Positions 30,449 to 37,944 of a stretch of 64,000 nt of DNA are shown here, one piece after another. The stretch's first letter is position 1. Each line of letters starts with the position of its first letter. Position numbers and translations under genes: made by a program. Origin of the DNA: Enterococcus songbeiensis (GTDB taxonomy: Bacteria > Bacillota > Bacilli > Lactobacillales > Enterococcaceae); the NCBI RefSeq assembly GCF_005405265.1, contig NZ_BJDS01000003.1, positions 1 to 64,000 on the forward strand. Reading direction: 5' to 3'. The notes beneath the pieces are model-generated. The model was not told where the DNA came from. It worked only from the letters and a program-made list of their open reading frames with translations, and ran no database searches.

Positions 30449-30483
30449 TGCTAATATCTTGGGTTTATTATAGCATATTAGCA
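30449..30483 (-). promoter_or_regulatory. abiE promoter flanked by a perfect inverted repeat
   Basis: TGCTAATAT (30449-30457) and ATATTAGCA (30475-30483) flank the -10 TATAAT (30467-30472, minus strand). AbiEi proteins are known to bind paired inverted repeats in their promoter, so this is the probable autorepression site. Confidence 0.65.
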
Positions 30484-30530
30484 GGTTTCGCTCTACTTAC
30501 TTTTTCCCGGGATTTTTTTTTCAAGCGGCA

Positions 30531-30557
30531 CAAAAAAACGCCCCTAGAAAGGAGCGT
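30531..30557 (-). terminator. Terminator upstream of abiEi
   Basis: ACGCCCC (30538-30544) and GGAGCGT (30551-30557) arms, followed on the minus strand by seven T. It would end transcripts coming from the 101-residue gene about 330 nt upstream. Confidence 0.65.
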
Positions 30558-30883
30558 GGTGGATAGCGCAGTAAGAAAGAACCTGATTCGTTAAAAGTGA
30601 AATGTCGAGATTTTCTGCGTTCTGCACTATCAAGGAGCGGAAAGACGTTTCGAATAATTGGCAAATAAACGGCTTCCCGATGAAAAAGATTTCGTACCTA
30701 AAGTATACGTTTAGCGAAAGAAAATTGAAAATGCGTATCGGGATATTTTTTCTTATTTTTCTATTTGTAAAACGGGGGACCCTTCCCGCTGTTCAACTTT
30801 CTACTAAGCGTATCTGCACCTATATTAACGATGTTGTCATCCATGCTAGAGAAACGAATTTACAAATTTCCTAAGATTTCTTC
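30558..30883. other. Non-coding stretch with a relic of the sortase 3' end
   Basis: No convincing gene is present. A 90-codon plus-strand frame (30602-30874) has no Shine-Dalgarno and no recognisable sequence. On the minus strand 30753-30800 resembles the last 15 codons of the sortase gene ending at 32212: 21 bases at the end are identical and the rest is degenerate. Confidence 0.55.
30753..30800 (-). pseudogene. Relic of a class C sortase C-terminus
   Basis: Reads KV-x2-RE-x3-VLQIEK-stop on the minus strand, matching the last residues KVGERETTTVLQIEK-stop of the sortase at 32212-33375. The first 21 bases (30753-30773) are the same as 32212-32232, and two further blocks (TTCCCGCT, AACTTT) keep the same spacing. 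Upstream the frame is interrupted. Confidence 0.6.
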
Positions 30884-31189
30884 CTAACCTCTAACCTTTT
30901 TCGCTGAACGCAATTTATCGATTTTTTTCTCTAACGCATGGATGGTGAAAAGAAAATCATTGTAAAATGCGTGGAAAAGCTGTGCTTGGGCATGATATTC
31001 GCCGCTGAGTTTTTTCTTGTTTAAGGAATCAGAGCTTTCATCAAAATAGTGTTTCATCACTGTTAACGGTTCTGCCCACGAAGCTAATTTTTCCAACTCA
31101 CTTTTTAATAAGTAAATTTCTTGATGGGTAATAGCTTTAATCGGCTGCTTATTCTTTGTCTGATATTTTCCTACCTTTACAATATCCAT
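30884..31189 (-). CDS. Hypothetical protein, 101 residues
   Basis: Not recognised. A soluble, helical, Lys/Glu-rich protein with likely coiled-coil character (KSELEKLASWAEPLTVMKH, IHALEKKIDKL). It has a good Shine-Dalgarno (GGAGGAAGG) 4-8 nt before the ATG and a possible promoter TTGATA-N16-TAAATT upstream, so it is probably real. It sits between the AbiE remnant and MazEF in the accessory region. Confidence 0.6.
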   Translation of the reverse strand: MDIVKVGKYQTKNKQPIKAITHQEIYLLKSELEKLASWAEPLTVMKHYFDESSDSLNKKKLSGEYHAQAQLFHAFYNDFLFTIHALEKKIDKLRSAKKVRG

Positions 31190-31249
31190 CTAACCTTCCT
31201 CCAATTAAGTGAAATTTATTTTTTACATCTTTGCTATCAAAAAATCCAT

Positions 31250-31284
31250 AAAAAAGAGGTACCGGACGACTGTCCAATACCTCT
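31250..31284 (-). terminator. Terminator of the mazEF transcript
   Basis: AGAGGTA/TACCTCT outer arms with an inner GGAC/GTCC pair, followed on the minus strand by six T. Lies about 260 nt downstream of mazF. Confidence 0.75.
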
Positions 31285-31380
31285 GACATAGCAAATAAAC
31301 GAGCAGCGGTCTACCTTGATAACTTCCTAACTTCAAATAAAAATTGCACTAAACCGATAGAAATCCAGCATAAAATTAGG

Positions 31381-31497
31381 TACAATTAACAAGGTTAGTG
31401 CTTGCACTAACTATGGCAACTTGATTGATCAGTTCGTCCTGATTTTTCAAGGCCTTGTGGTTTAGCGTCAACTAAACTGCAAGGTGCCTTTTTTTAT
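31381..31497 (+). ncRNA. Candidate small RNA antisense to the mazF 3' untranslated region
   Basis: TACAAT (31381-31386) could be a -10. It is followed by a perfect hairpin GTTAGTGC-TT-GCACTAAC (31394-31411) and ends in a strong plus-strand terminator: 15 bp in three blocks between 31449 and 31490, then seven T. No plus-strand coding sequence lies upstream, so the terminator needs another explanation. A transcript of about 100 nt would be antisense to the mazEF read-through RNA. No Fst-type toxin ORF was found nearby. Confidence 0.45.
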
Positions 31498-31539
31498 TCG
31501 ATTTATCCCGTCAAACGGAAAATATTAAAGAGTACAAAT

Positions 31540-31881
31540 CTAATACAACAATTTCACTTTAGCCACGCACTCATTTATTATCTCTAGAGGCGCTTTTTCT
31601 ACAAATGAAAAGCCCCTAGATGCTATGTCGATCATTCGATGATGTTCCAAAAGTATTTCACCCTTGCTTTTAAGATCAGTAGTTAAAGGAACATGCAATG
31701 GAAAACTTTTTTCTTTAGTAGTTATAGGTGCAATTCCCACCATATAATTTAGGAACTTATTAGGCTTGGAGAGAATAATACAAGGACGCTTCCCCATCTG
31801 TTCATGTCCCTTAGTTGAATTTAAGTTCACATAAATGATATCTCCTTGTTCTAAATCACGATAATCCTTTTTAACGACCAT
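31540..31881 (-). CDS. mazF: MazF/PemK family mRNA interferase toxin
   Basis: A 113-residue toxin that cleaves RNA at short sequence motifs. It has the family start DLEQGDIIYVNLNSTKGHEQ and the conserved RPCIILSKPNKF segment, a variant of the usual GKxRPxLVLS. The ATG at 31881 overlaps the mazE stop (TAATG), so translation is coupled; a longer frame would run into mazE. The target sequence cannot be predicted. Confidence 0.88.
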   Translation of the reverse strand: MVVKKDYRDLEQGDIIYVNLNSTKGHEQMGKRPCIILSKPNKFLNYMVGIAPITTKEKSFPLHVPLTTDLKSKGEILLEHHRMIDIASRGFSFVEKAPLEIINECVAKVKLLY

Positions 31882-32138
31882 TAAACTATTTCCCTTCCCA
31901 CAGGATTTCCCCAATCAAATTTCTCCTCTTCCCCTAGCGGAGAACCTTCATAGTCTTCAAATAATTCATCCAATGTACTAGGAATATCCTTCTTTGGTGT
32001 TAAAACAATTTTTCCATAGTCGATGACCATGTCAAATTTTGTGGCAGAAGGATCTCCCAGTTCACTTAGTTCTTCTTTACTAATCCTAAATCCCTGTGAA
32101 TTTCCCCATTTCTTTAATTCAATCTCTTTAGCTAACAT
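31881..32138 (-). CDS. mazE: MazE/AbrB-type antitoxin
   Basis: An 85-residue antitoxin with an N-terminal swapped-hairpin DNA-binding domain (ELKKWGNSQGFRISKEEL) and an acidic C-terminus that would wrap MazF. It probably represses its own promoter through the palindrome at 32159-32178. It overlaps mazF by one base. Confidence 0.87.
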   Translation of the reverse strand: MLAKEIELKKWGNSQGFRISKEELSELGDPSATKFDMVIDYGKIVLTPKKDIPSTLDELFEDYEGSPLGEEEKFDWGNPVGREIV

Positions 32139-32158
32139 GGTATCAACTCCTCACTTAA

Positions 32159-32187
32159 AGTATATACATGTATAAACTCATTGTCAA
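32159..32187 (-). promoter_or_regulatory. mazEF promoter with internal operator
   Basis: On the minus strand TTGACA (32182-32187) and TATACT (32159-32164) are 17 nt apart. The spacer and -10 form a 20-bp palindrome (32159-32178, one mismatched pair) centred on TATACATGTATA, a likely MazE operator. Confidence 0.75.
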
Positions 32188-32212
32188 TTAAAAAATTCCT
32201 TGTAGAATTTTT
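32188..32212 (-). terminator. Weak terminator after the sortase operon
   Basis: AAAAATTC (32191-32198) and GAATTTTT (32205-32212) arms directly at the sortase stop codon. It abuts the mazEF -35. Confidence 0.5.
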
Positions 32213-33375
32213 TATTTTTCTATTTGTAAAACTGTCGTGGTTTCCCGCTCTCCAACTTTACGAATCCCAACCCCTTTTGGAAAAACAAATTGCAGTATTG
32301 TCTGTTTCGGTTTGGTAAGTCCGATTTGAAAACGAATACCGTTCATTTTTTCGCCCTTTAATTTCACCGTATACAAATTTCCCGGTAAGTTTTTAAAGAT
32401 CACTTTTCCATTTTCATCTGAGTTCACGGCATAAGGCACATCATTTCGCAGCAACGTTTGTTTTCCCTTACGGTCAAACAGCACAACTTGTTGATTTTTT
32501 AGCGGTACGCTTTGAGCATCTTCCAGATAAAATACCACGTCGATGGTTTTTTTTCGCAAACGGTAATTTTGACAGACCCGATAAAAAAGATAGCCCAACA
32601 CCCCCAGCAACAAAACAATGCCCAGCATAATCAACACCTGCTGCAACAGACGAGATTCATTGGTTTTCTTGACGGTTGCCGCCATTTCTTCGGTGTAAGG
32701 TACCCGATGCCCACGAACCAGCAAACGGTGGGAATTAATCATATAAGGCGTACAGGTGATCAGTGTCACCAAATCTTCGCCGGACACCAGTTTCAGATCT
32801 TCCGTGACGTTTGGTTCCACCACCTTGATCTGATCCACTTCGTACGCCAATTTTTCTCCAAGAATTTCCAAAACAAAAATATCCTTAAGCTTCACATCCG
32901 GCAAATCCGTGAACAACTGTCGCTGAGGCAACCCACGATGGGCAGAAATCGCTGAATGCGTATTTTCACCGCCGGTAGGATAAGACGTTCCCTGCAAAAC
33001 CGTGGCACCACGTTCCAGCAACCGATCATTCGTGGTGTCAAACACCGGCATCACCGCTTGAATGCTGGGAATCGTCAGCGTTCCAATCAAATGTTTTTCG
33101 ATGTACTGCTGACTGGCAGACTTTTCTTGCGAGGCTTCTTCAAACGGATCGGCATTCGGTGCCGTCCCTTTTTTTGCAATTTCCTCGTTTGCCTGCTGCA
33201 TCGCCGTTAATTCTTGTTCCTTCGCCTTTTTTTGATACCGCTCAATCATCCGCTGATCGATAAATCCATTGATCGCATCCGAATAAAACGGATAAAGTGC
33301 CGTTAAACTTCCCACCAGAAAAAGGAAAATCATGATAATTCTTGTAATCAGTTGTTTTTTTACACCCTTTTTCAT
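32212..33375 (-). CDS. srtC: Class C (pilus) sortase with C-terminal beta domain, second copy
   Basis: Transpeptidase that joins pilin subunits. In the 387-residue protein the catalytic residues are His146, Cys208 (TLITCTPY) and Arg217 (NSHRLLVRG), with the class C lid motif Asp76-Pro77-Phe78. Membrane segments lie at about 11-30 and 247-266. After the second comes a basic stretch (RLRKK) and about 105 further residues, predicted cytoplasmic, with a Cna-B/transthyretin-like signature (DENGKVIFKNLPGNLYTVKL). Usual class C sortases are about 280 residues and lack this part. Its ATG overlaps the upstream sortase stop by 4 nt. Confidence 0.92.
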   Translation of the reverse strand: MKKGVKKQLITRIIMIFLFLVGSLTALYPFYSDAINGFIDQRMIERYQKKAKEQELTAMQQANEEIAKKGTAPNADPFEEASQEKSASQQYIEKHLIGTLTIPSIQAVMPVFDTTNDRLLERGATVLQGTSYPTGGENTHSAISAHRGLPQRQLFTDLPDVKLKDIFVLEILGEKLAYEVDQIKVVEPNVTEDLKLVSGEDLVTLITCTPYMINSHRLLVRGHRVPYTEEMAATVKKTNESRLLQQVLIMLGIVLLLGVLGYLFYRVCQNYRLRKKTIDVVFYLEDAQSVPLKNQQVVLFDRKGKQTLLRNDVPYAVNSDENGKVIFKNLPGNLYTVKLKGEKMNGIRFQIGLTKPKQTILQFVFPKGVGIRKVGERETTTVLQIEK

Positions 33376-34577
33376 ACCATCCCTCCATCAAAAAGAACGG
33401 TTTGTTTTTCCCGAGATTTCACAACCCGCACTCGTTTTTTTCGGCTGGATAAACGAAACTCTCGGTCACGAACCCGCCAGATTTTCGCTTTTAGTTTTGG
33501 TGCCACCTCTCCTTCAGCGACTACCCAATAAATGCCGCCGGGAATTTCTGAGAAAACCACTTCATTTTTCTCCATTGCCGTTGCAAAAATCGGTTCATCC
33601 TTTCGCAAAAACGGTGTCTCGTTTTTTGATAATAATTGAAAACGTCGGGGGGATTTCTCCTCGACAAAAAAGCGCAGCATATACGTTCGTTTTGAAGCCT
33701 GAAACAGAACTGCCTTCCGCCACAGCCAATAGCTGAACAAACTAAGGACAGCTACTGCGGCGGCTGACAATACCGCCAATCGCCAAAATTGAAAACGTCG
33801 GGTTTGCGTGATGACCGCCCCCATTTTTTCCTCGTAAGGAATACGAAAACCCGTTACCAATAAACGATGAGAATTTACCATGTAGGGGGTACAGGTCAAC
33901 AACGTTACCAAATCCCGATCCTCTTGAATCGCCAGCACTTCGATATTGTCTGGCAAAACCACCTGAATCTCATCCACCTCATAGGCCAACCGTTCTCCCA
34001 ATACATCAATATAAAATTGATCTCCTTTTTCCAGTTTTTCCAAATCAGTAAAAATCATTTTTTCCGGAATTCCGGTGTGTCCGGTAATCACCGAGTGGGT
34101 ATTATCGCCGCCGATGGGATAGGAGGTTCCCTGCAGCAAAGTCGTTCCTTTTTCCAGCAGTGCTTGATTCGTTTCGTTGAAAATCGGCAAGCTGGCACGG
34201 ATTTTAGGAATATACAACGCTCCTAATAAATGCTGCTCATAATAATCGGCAGAATAATTTCCGTTAAATTCTGTCGTATCAAACAATTCCTCCATCAAAC
34301 CAATCCCGGCAATACTGTTGGCTTCCTGTCGCTTCGCATTTTCTGCCGCCATTTTTTCCAACGCCTGTTCCCGATTCTTTTGATTTTCCGCCGCCGCTTC
34401 TCGCTGATGCTTCTCCACCATTTTTTGATCGATATAATTATTTAAAGAATCCACAAAGAAAGGATAGGAAAAAACGCCGATGCCGGTTAGGAACATCAAC
34501 ACGATCAGACCTTTAATCACTAGATTGGTTCGTTGCTTTTTCGCCTCTGATTGCTGCGGTTTTTTCACTACCGTCAC
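33372..34577 (-). CDS. srtC: Class C (pilus) sortase with C-terminal beta domain, first copy
   Basis: A 401-residue sortase with His167, Cys229 (TLLTCTPY) and Arg238 (NSHRLLVTG), a first membrane segment at about 20-40 and a second at 266-286. The lid region (MEELFDTTEFNGN, about 95-107) lacks the Asp-Pro-aromatic motif seen in the second copy, so access to the active site may be controlled differently. The last 110 residues form a beta-rich, very basic domain, like the second copy but with weaker Cna-B features. It is preceded by a hairpin terminator after the second pilin gene. Confidence 0.9.
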   Translation of the reverse strand: MTVVKKPQQSEAKKQRTNLVIKGLIVLMFLTGIGVFSYPFFVDSLNNYIDQKMVEKHQREAAAENQKNREQALEKMAAENAKRQEANSIAGIGLMEELFDTTEFNGNYSADYYEQHLLGALYIPKIRASLPIFNETNQALLEKGTTLLQGTSYPIGGDNTHSVITGHTGIPEKMIFTDLEKLEKGDQFYIDVLGERLAYEVDEIQVVLPDNIEVLAIQEDRDLVTLLTCTPYMVNSHRLLVTGFRIPYEEKMGAVITQTRRFQFWRLAVLSAAAVAVLSLFSYWLWRKAVLFQASKRTYMLRFFVEEKSPRRFQLLSKNETPFLRKDEPIFATAMEKNEVVFSEIPGGIYWVVAEGEVAPKLKAKIWRVRDREFRLSSRKKRVRVVKSREKQTVLFDGGMV

Positions 34578-34611
34578 CTCCGTTTTGCTTTTTTTGCTAT
34601 GTAGATGATTT

Positions 34612-34653
34612 TAAAAACAGGCTGAAACACTTCTCAACTGAGTCTCTCAGCCT
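34612..34653 (-). terminator. Hairpin between second pilin and sortases
   Basis: AGGCTGA (34619-34625) and TCAGCCT (34647-34653) arms, followed on the minus strand by five T. A partial terminator here would keep sortase levels below pilin levels. Confidence 0.7.
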
Positions 34654-34675
34654 ATTCTTATGATAAAAATAAAAA

Positions 34676-36211
34676 TTAGTCGTTCGTTTGTTTTTCCCGC
34701 TTATACCAAACAAATGCCCCCAGCATCAAGCCAAGACCAATTGCTAAAAAGGCTAAAATGCCGTTACCGCCTGTCGCAGGTAGAAGCCCCTTGGGTGTGT
34801 TGTAAATCGTTGTGAATTTTTCCGGATCAGAGTAGTCGCCAACGTTCACGGAAAAATGCGTTTCTTTTTCGGTGATGATGAAACCTTCTGGAGGGGCGAT
34901 TTCTTCAATAACGTAATTCAGATGTTCAAAATTTGTTAATGGCGCCAATCCCAACAATTTTATTACTCCATTTGCATCAGATATAAATATGGTTGCCTCT
35001 TTTTCATCCTCGGTTCCATCAAAATTTAGTCCATCATCCATAAGTATTAGATATAATTTGACCTCACCATCAGTCATATATATGCGAAACTTGGCTCCTG
35101 ATAATGGTGTATTAGTATGAGCATTTAATTTTTTGAATTTATGTCCTAGCATTGCAACTTTCTCTGACACCACCGTATCTGGACCCGAACCAAAATCAAT
35201 TATTGCTTTATTTTCTAATGCTTTATCAGCTGTATCGGGTGAAATTCTCATAGAATACCAGATATTAAGGATGGTACCGGCTAAGTCTAGGACTTTTTCA
35301 CTATTAAGATTAAAAATTATTGTAAATCCACCATCATCTTCCAGTGATAGCTGATAGTCCACGTCTTCACTAAGATTCATCATATATACGCTACGATTCT
35401 CATCAAATGCCAATCCTTTATCAGGAATGTCTCTTACTTCAAATTTCGTTTTATTCTGTAAATCTTTTGGTATATTGACCCAAATTCCATAATCAGCTCT
35501 ATCTCCAAAATTGACATATGCGGTTTCTTCATCAATTTCTACAGCAGGCTCACCTTCTTTGATCAAACGCTTCTGGTTCCTCCGCTGTATATTCTTCGGA
35601 TACAAATGAACATGGCTAAGTTCCTCGTCTGTAAAGCCCCCATCTTCCTCCATCTCATAAGCCGGCATTGGAAGAACCATTGGCGCCGCCATTTCGGTCA
35701 CATTCGATGGTGCTTGGGTTTCAATAAAGAGATAAACCGCATCAACACCACCAGATTTTTTCGCCAACTTTTCAAATGTTGCTGTTCCTTCCGTTCCCTC
35801 GGTTGTTTTCTCACCAACCTTCGTACCATACGCAGAGACTATTTTTCCTGTTGCATCTTCTTGAATTTTTTTAATTGCTTCCTCACTGGTCATTCCTGTG
35901 GCAAATGGCAGAGTTGTCAAATCACCCAAAACATATTCTTGATATTTTTCGGTGACATCATAGACAACAAAGGTTGCTCCCGCCAATTTTGTTCCACCGA
36001 AATCTTTCATGATACTTCCGGTGTTTTGTTGATTTTTTGGTCGTGTGACTCCTTCTGTATCGATATTCCACGCTCGTTTATGGATAGTCACATCCACCGT
36101 TTTTGATTCTGCCGCCTGTGAAGACCCATTTCCAGTAAATAAAGCTCCTAAAAACATTGGCAAAAGCATCAGAATGATTGCTAAAAGTTTTGGCACTTTC
36201 TCTCTTTTCAT
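34676..36211 (-). CDS. LPXTG pilin, tandem copy 2
   Basis: A 511-residue sortase substrate: signal peptide (about 1-33), pilin motif with the linkage lysine in HLYPKN, fimbrial isopeptide (D2-type) domain, C-terminal Cna-B-like domain with E-box (YVIEEIAPPEGF), then LPATGG, membrane segment and charged tail. ATG 36211 follows GGAGGGG. Same length and same C-terminal end as the pilin gene upstream. The middle of the gene (about 34950-35600) is visibly richer in A/T-ending codons than both ends, which suggests replacement by recombination. Either a second major shaft pilin or an alternative one. Confidence 0.9.
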   Translation of the reverse strand: MKREKVPKLLAIILMLLPMFLGALFTGNGSSQAAESKTVDVTIHKRAWNIDTEGVTRPKNQQNTGSIMKDFGGTKLAGATFVVYDVTEKYQEYVLGDLTTLPFATGMTSEEAIKKIQEDATGKIVSAYGTKVGEKTTEGTEGTATFEKLAKKSGGVDAVYLFIETQAPSNVTEMAAPMVLPMPAYEMEEDGGFTDEELSHVHLYPKNIQRRNQKRLIKEGEPAVEIDEETAYVNFGDRADYGIWVNIPKDLQNKTKFEVRDIPDKGLAFDENRSVYMMNLSEDVDYQLSLEDDGGFTIIFNLNSEKVLDLAGTILNIWYSMRISPDTADKALENKAIIDFGSGPDTVVSEKVAMLGHKFKKLNAHTNTPLSGAKFRIYMTDGEVKLYLILMDDGLNFDGTEDEKEATIFISDANGVIKLLGLAPLTNFEHLNYVIEEIAPPEGFIITEKETHFSVNVGDYSDPEKFTTIYNTPKGLLPATGGNGILAFLAIGLGLMLGAFVWYKREKQTND

Positions 36212-36263
36212 ATTCCCCTCCATGTTCACGTATTTGTTCATCCACAACGTTTATCCTTTTGAG

Positions 36264-36306
36264 TAAAATGAGCTGAGACAGTTTTACAACGACTGCATCA
36301 GCTCAT
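36264..36306 (-). terminator. Hairpin between the two large pilin genes
   Basis: ATGAGCTGA (36269-36277) and TCAGCTCAT (36298-36306) arms with a 20-nt loop, followed on the minus strand by TTTTAC. Probably a weak terminator or RNA-stability element. Confidence 0.55.
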
Positions 36307-36332
36307 TTCTATTCTACCTTGACTAAAATCTC

Positions 36333-37868
36333 TTAAACTTGTGCTTGTTTCTTAGAATTTTTGTACCAAACGAAGGCACCTAGCATCAGACCGAAACCAA
36401 TCGCTAGCAAAGCAATGATTCCGTTACCACCTGTTGCTGGAAGGAGACCTTTAGGGGTGTTTTTCACCGTTGTCAGATAAGCTACATCAGCATAACCGCC
36501 TGCTTTCACTTCAAATTCTGTGACTTCATCGGTAATGATAAAACCATCTGGTGCTTCAATTTCTTCCAACATGTAAGTCCCTGTTTTCAACCCTTTAATC
36601 TCAAATTTCCCTTCAGAATCGGAGGTAAAAACTGTTCCATCTTTCTTGACGCTCCAACCGTTTACAACACTATCTTCAGCCATTGCATATGCTTTTCCCG
36701 TACCTGGAGTTTCTTGATAAATTTTAAATTTCGCTCCTAGCAATGTTTCACCTGTATGAGCATTTGTTTTTACAAATTTGTGACCATGAGTACCAACTTT
36801 TGGCGCTGATAACGTTTCACTTGTCGTTCCTAAAACAATCTCCGCATTATTTGCCAATCCAGCATCCAATACGTCCCCTGTAAGTTGCATTCTATATTCA
36901 ATTCGAATGGCACTTCCAGATAAAGCTTGTATTTTTTCACTTTCTAAATCAAACTCAATCGTGAAACCACCTGTCTGAGGATTTTTCGTGAATTCATAGT
37001 CTTCATCTAAGACAAGTCCATCAATAGAAATAGAACCGTTTTCGTCTTCATAAAAAATCAAGCCTTCATCAGGTGTATCTGTCACGGTAAAAGTCGAAAG
37101 ACTGTTTAGATCAGCAGGAACATAGACTGTTATTCCATAGCCTACTAGCCCACTTGAGTCGAGATCATAGTACGTATCTTCTCCAACTGTTACTTTTGTG
37201 TCGTACCATTCTTCATAGAGGAGCTCTTTTTTATTCTCTCTCCGAATATTTTTTGGGTATAGATGAATATCATTTAATTCTTTATCCGAAGGTGTACCAT
37301 CACTATTTAATGCGTAGATTGGCATAGAAATTACCATCGGCTGTGCCATTTCAGTAATATTTGTGGGTGCTGCTGTTTCGATGAAAAGATAAACCGCATC
37401 CCGATCATCGTTTTCTAACGGAAGATTTTCAAAGGTTACTTGTCCCAGTATATTTTCCTTTTCATCTGTTCCAGAAGTAGTTCCTTTATCTATCATATTA
37501 TATTCATCATCTTCAACAAAATCCGCTGCATTATCTTGAATATATTTTATCGCTGACTCTACCGTGTGTACCGAATCTTTATCATTTAGTAAATCATAGT
37601 ATCCATTCGTTACATCATAGACAGTGAATTCAGCACCATTTAATGCTTCGCCACCAAAATCCATCAATTCACCCGTGTTTTGCTTAGGAAAATCCGTCTC
37701 TGGGAGACTATCTTTCCAAACTCGTTTATGCACTGTCACATTAACATGACCATCTGTCGGTGATGTTTCTTGTGCATCTACACTATTTCCGGCTCCCATT
37801 GCGCCGAAAAGCAATGGCAAGGCCATCAAACCTGTCGCTAATAAGCCAAATATTTTTTTCGCTTTCAT
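36333..37868 (-). CDS. LPXTG major pilin, tandem copy 1
   Basis: A 511-residue pilin: signal peptide (about 1-32), pilin motif DIHLYPKN, D2-type isopeptide domain, Cna-B-like domain with E-box (YMLEEIEAPDGF), LPATGG and C-terminal anchor. ATG 37868 follows AGGAGGG; the frame extends 21 codons upstream without support. By size and position it is the best candidate for the shaft pilin polymerised by SrtC. Isopeptide bonds within the domains are expected from the family. Confidence 0.92.
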   Translation of the reverse strand: MKAKKIFGLLATGLMALPLLFGAMGAGNSVDAQETSPTDGHVNVTVHKRVWKDSLPETDFPKQNTGELMDFGGEALNGAEFTVYDVTNGYYDLLNDKDSVHTVESAIKYIQDNAADFVEDDEYNMIDKGTTSGTDEKENILGQVTFENLPLENDDRDAVYLFIETAAPTNITEMAQPMVISMPIYALNSDGTPSDKELNDIHLYPKNIRRENKKELLYEEWYDTKVTVGEDTYYDLDSSGLVGYGITVYVPADLNSLSTFTVTDTPDEGLIFYEDENGSISIDGLVLDEDYEFTKNPQTGGFTIEFDLESEKIQALSGSAIRIEYRMQLTGDVLDAGLANNAEIVLGTTSETLSAPKVGTHGHKFVKTNAHTGETLLGAKFKIYQETPGTGKAYAMAEDSVVNGWSVKKDGTVFTSDSEGKFEIKGLKTGTYMLEEIEAPDGFIITDEVTEFEVKAGGYADVAYLTTVKNTPKGLLPATGGNGIIALLAIGFGLMLGAFVWYKNSKKQAQV

Positions 37869-37899
37869 TATTTTCCCTCCTATTTTTTTCGTAATGGTC

Positions 37900-37931
37900 G
37901 TGGCTGAAACAATTATCATTGATTCAGCCAC
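37900..37931 (-). other. Hairpin between minor and major pilin genes
   Basis: GTGGCTGAA (37900-37908) and TTCAGCCAC (37923-37931) arms. No T run follows on the minus strand, so it is more likely an RNA-processing or stability element than a terminator. Confidence 0.55.
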
Positions 37932-37944
37932 AACTTCTTACTTT

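Noticed and set aside
30602-30874. 90-codon plus-strand frame in the accessory gap
   Set aside because: No Shine-Dalgarno, no recognisable domain, and part of it is antisense to the sortase relic; most likely chance.
31290-31440. Type I toxin-antitoxin locus of the Fst/par type
   Set aside because: Convergent terminators and a small RNA are suggestive, but the only short ORF is 12 codons, without the hydrophobic helix plus charged tail of Fst toxins.
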